Of a stretch of 64,000 nucleotides of DNA, positions 57,907-64,000 are shown piece after piece. Position numbers and translations under genes: made by a program. The DNA is taken from contig CAUASB010000011.1 in NCBI GenBank assembly GCA_958431815.1, positions 1-64,000 on the forward strand. The letters run 5' to 3'. The stretch is from an uncultured Eggerthella sp. (GTDB lineage Bacteria > Actinomycetota > Coriobacteriia > Coriobacteriales > Eggerthellaceae). The notes below the pieces were generated by a model, which saw nothing but the letters and a program-made list of their open reading frames with translations, was not told the DNA's origin and ran no database searches. How positions within the stretch are numbered: the stretch's first letter is position 1; the number at the start of each line of letters is the position of its first letter.

Positions 57907-60357
57907 ATGAAATTCGCTCAGATCATCCTCGATATCCCAACGGCGGCGCTCGATGCGCCCTATACCTACGCTGTGCCCGAAACAGCTGAAGAACAAGCGC
58001 GCCTTGCGCAGGGCAAGAAGCCCTCTGCCAAGAAAGCCGCGAAGAAGCCCGTTCAGGAATCGTTCGACGATCTTTTCTCCCTGACCGATGCAGCAGTTGA
58101 GCCCAAATCGGAGTCGGTGGGGATTGCCCCCATTGACTTCGACCCCGCTGCAAGCGAAGTTCTGTCGGGCATCCAGGTTGGCTGCGCGGTGCTGGTGCCC
58201 TTCGGCGGCCGCAAGGCCGTGGGCTTTGTGGTGGGCGTAAGCGACCAGGCTCCTTCTGACCTTGATACGGCAAAGCTCAAGGCAGTGGAAGAAGTGCTGG
58301 GCAAGCCGTGCTTCACCGAAGTCGGTGCCCGCTGCGCGCAATTTTTGGCCGATCGGTACTTGGCACCGTTTTCTTCCTGCATTCGCCTGTTCATGCCGCC
58401 CGGCGGCGTGCCGCGCATGGAACGCATCAACGGCACGTGGCAGGTAACGCGCCCGGTGGTGGCGCAGGTCGATGAGCGCTGGGTCGTGCGTACCCCTGAA
58501 GCCGATGCCTTCAAGCCACGCAAGGGGGCAGTGAAACAAGAGCTGGTGCTCGAAGCGCTGAAGCAAGGCGATTTGCGCGTGACGGAGCTCACGGCGGAAT
58601 ACGGCTCGGTTTCCTCGACGTTGAAATCGCTGGAGAAAAAGGGTGTTATCCGCATCGAGCAGCGGCGCCGTATGCGCGAGTACGGCCAGGTGGCAGGCGT
58701 GTTCGCAAAGCGTGCAGGGGAGCGACCCGTGCTTACCGGCCACCAGGAGCAGGCGCTCGATGCCATTCAACGGGCTGCATCATGCAACGATGGCCATGTG
58801 GTGTTGGTTGATGGCGTTACCGGGTCGGGTAAGACGGAAGTGTATCTGCGCGCCATCGAAGATGCGCTTGCGCAGGGACGCGGGGCCATTGTTCTGGTAC
58901 CTGAGATTTCCCTTACCCCGCAAACCGTGGCGCGTTTCCGCGGCCGCTTCGGCGATACCGTTGCCGTGCTGCATTCGCGCATGTCGCAGGGCGAGCGCTT
59001 CGACCAGTGGGACCTTATCCGCGAAGGGCATACCCGCGTGGTGGTTGGCGCCCGCAGTGCCCTGTTCGCTCCCATGGAAAACGTGGGCGTGATCATTATC
59101 GACGAGGAACATGAGGGCAGTTACAAGCAGGACCAGGCTCCACGCTACGTTACGCGTGATGTGGCCGAATGGATGGCGCGCGCCCATGGGGCCGTGTTGG
59201 TGCTGGGCTCGGCAACCCCTTCGCTCGAGGCGCTGCATCGTTGCGAAACGCAGGATTCGTGGCAGCGGGTTGAAATGCCCGGGCGTGCCAACGGCAAGCC
59301 TTTGCCCGACATTGCCGTGGTGGACATGGCGCGCGAGTTCGGCGGCGGCAACCGTTCCATGTTCTCGCGCGAGCTGCAGAAAGCGCTTTTTGAAGTGCTG
59401 GACAAAGACGAAAAAGCCGTGTTGTTGCTGAACCAGCGCGGCTTTGCCCAGTTCTTGCTGTGCCGCGACTGCGGCTACGTCCCCGAATGCGATTCGTGCT
59501 CCACGTCGCTTACCTACCACGATCAGGACTCGAAGCTGGTGTGCCACCACTGCGGTGCAACGCATCCGGTGCCTGCGGTGTGCCCCGAGTGCGGAAGCCC
59601 GTATCTGAAACGATTCGGCGCCGGAACGCAACGCGTGGAAAGCGAGTTACGGGCGCTTTTGGCAGATCGGGATTGCCGTGTTATCCGCATGGATGCCGAC
59701 ACTACGGCGAAGAAGGGTGACCATCAACGTTTGCTGGAGCAGTTCGCTGTGCCAGGGGCCGCCGTGCTTCTGGGCACGCAGATGATAGCGAAGGGGCTCG
59801 ACTTCGACGATGTGACCCTGGTAGGCGTCATCAATGCCGATACCATGCTGAAGCTTCCTGATTTCCGCAGCTCGGAGCGGACGTTCGACCTCATCGAGCA
59901 GGTGGCGGGCCGTGCGGGCCGTGCCGACAAGCCCGGGCGGGTGGTGGTGCAAACCTACAGCGCGCAGGACGTTGCCATCCGCGCAGCCGCTTCCTACGAT
60001 CGCCAGCACTTCCTTGACGAGGAGCTGGAATTGCGCGAAGGGTTGGGGTACCCGCCCTACGTGCGCCTGGCAAACGTTTTGGTGTGGGGCAAAGACGAAG
60101 ACGCGGTGCGCGCCACTGCGCGGGAGCTTTACCATGATTTGACGCAGCTTGCCGCAGGGCAGGGTGCTGGCTGGCTGGTTCTGCCGCCCACACCGTGCGT
60201 GCTGGAGCGCTTGAAGGGCTCGTGGCGCTACCATGTGGTGGTGAAGTCTCCGCTCTCAGGCGATATCGCCGGGTGCTTCGCAACGTATTTTCGCGATCGA
60301 AAACCCACGTCGGGGGTGCGCGTTTCCATCGACATCGACCCGATGAGCCTTCTGTAG
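57907..60357 (+). CDS. priA: Primosomal protein N' (PriA helicase)
   Basis: 816-residue 3'-5' helicase that reloads the replisome at stalled forks. It has an N-terminal DNA-binding part, winged-helix region, helicase motifs GVTGSGKTEV (Walker A, about residues 303-312), DEEHEGSYKQ, GSATPSLEAL, the zinc-binding cysteines CRDCGYVPECDSC...CHHCG...CPECG (from about 519) and GTQMIAKGLDF. A roughly 55-residue insertion after ALDAPYTYAVPE is Lys/Ala-rich then acidic, unlike most PriA proteins. The ATG at 57907 has no ribosome site but lies 7 bp behind a TATACT box, suggesting a leaderless message; an in-frame reading from 57754 crosses the terminator and is rejected. Confidence 0.95.
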   Translation: MKFAQIILDIPTAALDAPYTYAVPETAEEQARLAQGKKPSAKKAAKKPVQESFDDLFSLTDAAVEPKSESVGIAPIDFDPAASEVLSGIQVGCAVLVPFGGRKAVGFVVGVSDQAPSDLDTAKLKAVEEVLGKPCFTEVGARCAQFLADRYLAPFSSCIRLFMPPGGVPRMERINGTWQVTRPVVAQVDERWVVRTPEADAFKPRKGAVKQELVLEALKQGDLRVTELTAEYGSVSSTLKSLEKKGVIRIEQRRRMREYGQVAGVFAKRAGERPVLTGHQEQALDAIQRAASCNDGHVVLVDGVTGSGKTEVYLRAIEDALAQGRGAIVLVPEISLTPQTVARFRGRFGDTVAVLHSRMSQGERFDQWDLIREGHTRVVVGARSALFAPMENVGVIIIDEEHEGSYKQDQAPRYVTRDVAEWMARAHGAVLVLGSATPSLEALHRCETQDSWQRVEMPGRANGKPLPDIAVVDMAREFGGGNRSMFSRELQKALFEVLDKDEKAVLLLNQRGFAQFLLCRDCGYVPECDSCSTSLTYHDQDSKLVCHHCGATHPVPAVCPECGSPYLKRFGAGTQRVESELRALLADRDCRVIRMDADTTAKKGDHQRLLEQFAVPGAAVLLGTQMIAKGLDFDDVTLVGVINADTMLKLPDFRSSERTFDLIEQVAGRAGRADKPGRVVVQTYSAQDVAIRAAASYDRQHFLDEELELREGLGYPPYVRLANVLVWGKDEDAVRATARELYHDLTQLAAGQGAGWLVLPPTPCVLERLKGSWRYHVVVKSPLSGDIAGCFATYFRDRKPTSGVRVSIDIDPMSLL

Positions 60358-60443
60358 CGCATCCTTTCCGCTGTCCTTCCGGATCAACGCATAATAAAGT
60401 AAAGCAAGGCAATTTAAGGCTACCTATAAGGTGCCATTCGCGT

Positions 60444-60449
60444 TATAAT
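60444..60449 (+). promoter_or_regulatory. rpoD -10 box
   Basis: Consensus TATAAT about 60 bp before the GTG start of the sigma factor gene. In-frame ATGs at 60452 and 60455 would lie at or before the expected transcription start and are therefore rejected as starts. Confidence 0.65.
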
Positions 60450-60509
60450 GGCATGATGTTTTCAACAGGCTCAGAGCCTGATTTTGTAGAAGCGTGGGAA
60501 GGAAACGAC

Positions 60510-61859
60510 GTGGCAAAGGCTTCCTCACAACAGTCTGAATCCAAGGAAAAGACGACGAAGAGCACGGCCAAGAAAGCGCCAGCCAAGAAGGCTACCACCA
60601 AGAAGGCGGCCCCTAAAAAGGAAACGGCTAAGGCAAAGAGCGCTGCAGCTTCCAAGAAGAAGGCTGCAGAGGCAAAAGCGGCAGAGATGCACGATCACGA
60701 GGAAGACGAAACGGAAAGCATTCTGGAATCCGACGTCGAGCCCACGAACCTGCACGAAGAGCACCACGAAGAGGTCAAGGCTTCCGAACTTACCGACGAA
60801 AGCCTGCTTGAGGGCGTGCCGGAAGAAGAGCTGAAGGCTGCCGCTGAAATCACGGTTCCCAAGGTTTCCCATAAGGCGAAAAGCACCCGCAAGCGCAGCA
60901 CCCGCAAGTCTTCGGGCGACGGCTCGGTGGCGCTTCTTACGGGCGACCCGGTTCGCATGTACCTGAAGGAAATCGGCAAGGTTTCCCTGCTTACGGCAGC
61001 CGAGGAAATCGACCTGGCCATGAAGATCGAAGCGGGCGTTGCCGCAACCGCCGAACTCGAAAAGGCCGAAGAAGAAGGCGTGGAGCTTGAGCGCCGCGAG
61101 CGCAGGCGCCTTACCCGCGTAGAGCAGGTGGGCATCGACGCAAAGCAGCAGCTCATCGAGGCAAACCTTCGTCTGGTTGTTTCCATCGCGAAGCGCTATG
61201 TGGGCCGTGGCATGCTGTTCTTGGACCTTATTCAGGAAGGCAACCTGGGCCTTATCCGCGCGGTAGAGAAGTTCGACTACACCAAGGGCTTCAAGTTCTC
61301 CACGTACGCAACGTGGTGGATCCGTCAGGCCATTACCCGCGCCATCGCCGACCAGGCTCGCACCATTCGCATTCCGGTTCATATGGTGGAAACCATCAAC
61401 AAGCTTGTTCGCATCCAGCGCCAGCTGCTGCAGTCGTTGGGCCGCGAACCTACTCCGGAAGAAATCGCCGAGGAAATGGGCCTTACCCCCGAGCGTGTGC
61501 GTGAGATTCAGAAGATCAGCCAGGAGCCGGTATCGCTCGAAACGCCTATCGGCGAAGAGGAAGATTCCCAGTTGGGCGACTTCATCGAAGACGATGCTGC
61601 GGTTGTTCCTCCCGATGCTGCTTCGTTCAGCATGCTGCAGGAACAGCTTTCCAAGACACTGGAGGGTCTGGCAGAACGCGAGCGCAAGGTTATCTCGTTG
61701 CGCTTCGGCCTGGAAGACGGCCATCCCCGCACGCTCGAGGAAGTTGGCCGCGAGTTCGGCGTAACGCGTGAGCGTATTCGCCAGATCGAGTCGAAGACGC
61801 TGGCCAAGCTGCGTCATCCGTCCCGTTCTCAGAAGCTGAAAGACTACTTGGAAGACTAG
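60510..61859 (+). CDS. rpoD: Principal RNA polymerase sigma factor (RpoD/SigA)
   Basis: 449-residue housekeeping sigma-70. Residues 1-60 are a Lys/Ala-rich repeat (KKAPAKKATTKKAAPKKE) and residues 60-105 are acidic, as in many actinobacterial principal sigmas. Then come region 1.2 (DPVRMYLKEIGKVSLLTAAEE), region 2 (NLRLVVSIAKRYVGRGMLFLDLIQEGNLGLIRAVEKFDYTKGFKFSTYATWWIRQAITRAIADQARTIRIPVHM), region 3 (GREPTPEEIAEEMGLTPERV) and region 4 with the helix-turn-helix (RTLEEVGREFGVTRERIRQIESKTLAKLR). The GTG at 60510 follows GGAAGGAAAC. It stands downstream of priA with its own promoter and two hairpins behind it. Confidence 0.96.
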   Translation: MAKASSQQSESKEKTTKSTAKKAPAKKATTKKAAPKKETAKAKSAAASKKKAAEAKAAEMHDHEEDETESILESDVEPTNLHEEHHEEVKASELTDESLLEGVPEEELKAAAEITVPKVSHKAKSTRKRSTRKSSGDGSVALLTGDPVRMYLKEIGKVSLLTAAEEIDLAMKIEAGVAATAELEKAEEEGVELERRERRRLTRVEQVGIDAKQQLIEANLRLVVSIAKRYVGRGMLFLDLIQEGNLGLIRAVEKFDYTKGFKFSTYATWWIRQAITRAIADQARTIRIPVHMVETINKLVRIQRQLLQSLGREPTPEEIAEEMGLTPERVREIQKISQEPVSLETPIGEEEDSQLGDFIEDDAAVVPPDAASFSMLQEQLSKTLEGLAERERKVISLRFGLEDGHPRTLEEVGREFGVTRERIRQIESKTLAKLRHPSRSQKLKDYLED

Positions 61860-61863
61860 GCGG

Positions 61864-61889
61864 TTGCTCTGTTCTGCCGGACAGAGCAA
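61864..61889 (+). terminator. Hairpin directly after rpoD
   Basis: TTGCTCTGT-tctgccgg-ACAGAGCAA, nine perfect pairs starting 5 bp after the stop codon. No T-run follows, so it may protect the mRNA end or act with the next hairpin. Confidence 0.5.
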
Positions 61890-61943
61890 GACTTGCGAAA
61901 CGTTACGACGCTGCAAGGCGTTCTGATAGCACAGGAACATTTC

Positions 61944-61985
61944 AAGGCCCATGGGGCGGCACGAAGCCAGCCCCATGGGCCTTTC
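61944..61985 (+). terminator. Terminator downstream of rpoD
   Basis: AAGGCCCATGGGGC and GCCCCATGGGCCTT, fourteen perfect pairs around a 12-nt loop, followed by TCATTCCT. Confidence 0.75.
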
Positions 61986-62123
61986 ATTCCTCCGCACTTG
62001 CCAGAGCGTCGCTTGCTGGCTTACTGGCACATGCCCTGATAGTATTAATGCCCTTTCGGACAGTACCGCGTTGCGGTAATGCAGTACCATCGTTTTAAAG
62101 GCCTATCATTAAAAGGAGCCCCT

Positions 62124-64000
62124 ATGGACAACGGACAACTTGAATTCTTCGCTACGTGCCCCCAGGGGTTTGAGCATATTCTGGCCGACGAGCTGAAGCG
62201 CCTGCGTGCGCAAAGCGTGCGTCCCCTGAAAGGTGGCGTGGCGTTTTTCGGCAGCAAAGTGGAAGGGTATCGCGTGTGCCTGTGGTCGCGCATTGCCTCG
62301 CGTGTGCTGCGCGTCATGGGGCGCGTTGATGCCCACGACGCCGATGCCCTCTACCATGGGGTGAAGGCGCTGCCGTGGGCCAGTGTGGTTGCCGACGGAT
62401 CGACCATTGCGGTGACGGCCCGTGGTACCAACGATTCCCTTCGAAACAGCCAGTTCGTGGGCCTGAAGGTAAAGGATGCGGTATGCGACCGCCTGCGTGA
62501 GACGCGCGGCAAGCGCCCCGACGTGCAGCCTCAGCGCCCCGATGTGCCCATTTGGATTTCGTTGCATGGCAACAAGGCAACCGTTTCCATCGACTATGCG
62601 GGCGAATCGCTTCATCGCAGGGGCTATCGTGTTCCCGGCGAAACCGTGGAAGCGCCGCTCAAGGAAGCGCTTGCGGCGGGCATGCTGGTATGGGGCGGTT
62701 GGGACCGCGTTGCCGCTCCCGCCCTGCGTCGTGCGAAAGCGCAGCATGAAGGAACAGACGAGATAGCGCAAGCTCCCGCCTTTGTCGACCCGGCATGCGG
62801 CAGCGGCACGCTGGTGCTCGAAGCTGCCATGATGGCAACCGACCGCGCCCCAGGGCTTTCGCGCGATTACTGGGGTTTCGAGGGCTGTGCCGACTTCGAT
62901 GCCGATGCCTTCGATGATTTGCTTGCCGATGCCGACGAGCGTTTCGAGCAGGGCCTGGAAGGCGCTCCGCACCTGTTTGGCTTTGATATCGATTCTCAGG
63001 CAGTTGGCATCGCGCGGGGCAACGCCCGTCGTTTGGGGCTTGCTTCCTACGTGACGTTCGGCTGCGCCGATTGTGCCGACCTGCAAACCAGCCTGCAGCA
63101 GAACAAGGTTTCGCTTGATGGGCCGGGCTTTGTGGCCATCAACCCGCCTTATGGCATGCGCTTGCTGGCGCATGGCTTGGAAGGGTTCTATGAGCACCTC
63201 TCAAAGGGCCTGCGCATTCTGCCCGACACGTGGAACATGGTGGTTATCACGCCCGATTCCGGGTTCGATTCTGCAGTGGGCTTTACCGCCAACCGCACGC
63301 TTCCGGTGTACAACGGAGCCATCGAAGCATGCCTGCGCAGTTACCGTTTGGGACATTCCTCTATCGTGGAAGCGCCCATGGTAACGCTCGAGGGCGTAGA
63401 AACGAAGGTGGCCGTCACGTCCGACCATGCCCTGCAATTTGCCGCGCGCTTGCGCAAAATGGCGAAGGCCCGTCGCAAATGGGCACGCAAGAACGACATC
63501 CACGCTTATCGCATCTACGACGCCGACCTGCCCGACTATGCGGTGGCGGTCGATTTGTTCGAAGAACAGGACACGGGTGCCGTGAACGTGCTGGTGACCG
63601 AGTACCAGGCGCCGAAGGAAATTGACCCGCAGAAGGCAACGTGCCGCTTTAAGGACGCCTGCGCCGTTACCGCGGTTATCCTTGGCGTGCCCGAAGAGCG
63701 TATGTTCACCCGTGTGCGCCGCCAGGCAAAGGGCGGCTCGCAATATCGTCGTGAAGAGCACGTTTCCCATCGCATCATCGTCGAGGAAGCGGGACATCCG
63801 TTTGAGCTCGATCTTTCAGGCTACCTTGATACGGGCTTGTTCCTCGATCATCGCATCACGCGTTCCCTGGTGGGCGAAATGGCCGCCGACAAACGATTCC
63901 TCAACCTGTTTGCCTATACAGGAACGGCAAGCGTGTACGCGGCGTGCGGTGGAGCCGCTTCAACCACCACGGTTGATATGAGTCAAACCTACCTTGATTG
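62124..64000 (+). CDS. rlmL: Bifunctional 23S rRNA methyltransferase RlmKL (3' end outside window)
   Basis: The open frame runs to the right edge without a stop, giving the first 625 residues. It starts with LEFFATCPQGFEHILADELKRL and a THUMP-type RNA-binding part (VSIDYAGESLHRRGYR), followed by the RlmL methyltransferase with PAFVDPACGSGTLVLEAA (motif I), FGFDIDSQAVGIARGNARRLGL and NPPYG (about residues 340-344). A second methyltransferase of the RlmK type begins in the last 150 residues (FLDHRITRSLVGEMAADKRFLNLFAYTGTASVYAA). These domains methylate G2445 and G2069 of 23S rRNA in E. coli. AAAAGGAGCCCC precedes the ATG. The gene is cut by the window edge, not broken. Confidence 0.93.
   Translation, partial: MDNGQLEFFATCPQGFEHILADELKRLRAQSVRPLKGGVAFFGSKVEGYRVCLWSRIASRVLRVMGRVDAHDADALYHGVKALPWASVVADGSTIAVTARGTNDSLRNSQFVGLKVKDAVCDRLRETRGKRPDVQPQRPDVPIWISLHGNKATVSIDYAGESLHRRGYRVPGETVEAPLKEALAAGMLVWGGWDRVAAPALRRAKAQHEGTDEIAQAPAFVDPACGSGTLVLEAAMMATDRAPGLSRDYWGFEGCADFDADAFDDLLADADERFEQGLEGAPHLFGFDIDSQAVGIARGNARRLGLASYVTFGCADCADLQTSLQQNKVSLDGPGFVAINPPYGMRLLAHGLEGFYEHLSKGLRILPDTWNMVVITPDSGFDSAVGFTANRTLPVYNGAIEACLRSYRLGHSSIVEAPMVTLEGVETKVAVTSDHALQFAARLRKMAKARRKWARKNDIHAYRIYDADLPDYAVAVDLFEEQDTGAVNVLVTEYQAPKEIDPQKATCRFKDACAVTAVILGVPEERMFTRVRRQAKGGSQYRREEHVSHRIIVEEAGHPFELDLSGYLDTGLFLDHRITRSLVGEMAADKRFLNLFAYTGTASVYAACGGAASTTTVDMSQTYLD

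Overview
The window looks like a piece of chromosome from an anaerobic, high-GC actinobacterium of the class Coriobacteriia, most likely family Eggerthellaceae. This is inferred from protein style and gene content: a Tat-exported respiratory [NiFe] hydrogenase with a small cytochrome b, a nickel CO-dehydrogenase-like protein, an old-yellow-enzyme/FAD/4Fe-4S reductase of the BaiCD type, a lactate permease, and a Lys/Ala-rich N-terminal extension on the principal sigma factor. I could not run a database search. About 52 protein genes and two identical tRNA-Asp genes are called. I see no prophage, insertion sequence or CRISPR array.

Layout. 1-2.5 kb: cyclophilin, a TPR membrane protein, ndk. 2.6-2.7 kb: structured repeat A. 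2.9-9.9 kb: the cell-elongation cluster mreB-mreC-mreD-mrdA-rodA followed by a DUF697-like gene. 9.9-11 kb: a REP-like palindrome, then two identical tRNA-Asp genes flanking a 774-bp spacer that holds structured repeat B and interleaved inverted repeats. 11-15.8 kb: HAD phosphatase, an AAA-like protein without a P-loop, Rrf2 regulator, MutY-like glycosylase, and pheA on the other strand. 16.4-20 kb: hydrogenase small subunit, large subunit and cytochrome b. 20-26.9 kb: a methyltransferase, a lineage-specific protein, lctP, the flavin reductase and thrH. 27.2-31.9 kb: MarR regulator plus a heterodimeric ABC exporter. 32.2-33.1 kb: a small membrane protein and the hydrogenase maturation protease. 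33.3-41.6 kb: LysR regulator, nth, mfd, a membrane-anchored protein and a polyferredoxin-like protein. 41.6-46.3 kb: gltX and two tandem fusions of a YczE/YitT-type membrane domain with a cytidylate-kinase-like domain. 46.4-51.5 kb: yqeY, a DUF1461 protein, an ATP-grasp-like protein, and a TetR regulator divergent from a radical SAM gene. 51.6-57.7 kb: metK, then a cooS-like gene joined to a three-gene NitT/TauT-type ABC importer. 57.9-64 kb: priA, rpoD/sigA, and the start of rlmKL, which runs off the right edge.

How the genes work together. The elongation cluster is a complete core of the rod machinery. The hydrogenase would feed H2-derived electrons to the membrane, and its endopeptidase lies about 12.6 kb away in another transcription unit. 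The CooS-like protein keeps most C-cluster ligands, but the position of Cys333 of the Carboxydothermus enzyme is an Asp. It also carries a His-rich N-terminal tail and is translationally linked to an ABC importer, so it may not be an ordinary CO dehydrogenase.

The most unusual non-coding signal is the pair of about 125-nt elements A and B. Their stems keep pairing through compensatory base changes, which points to a conserved structured RNA or DNA element. Three palindromes with a GGGGAC(A/T)GTCCCC-type core and a 143-bp inverted-repeat element add to the repeat content.
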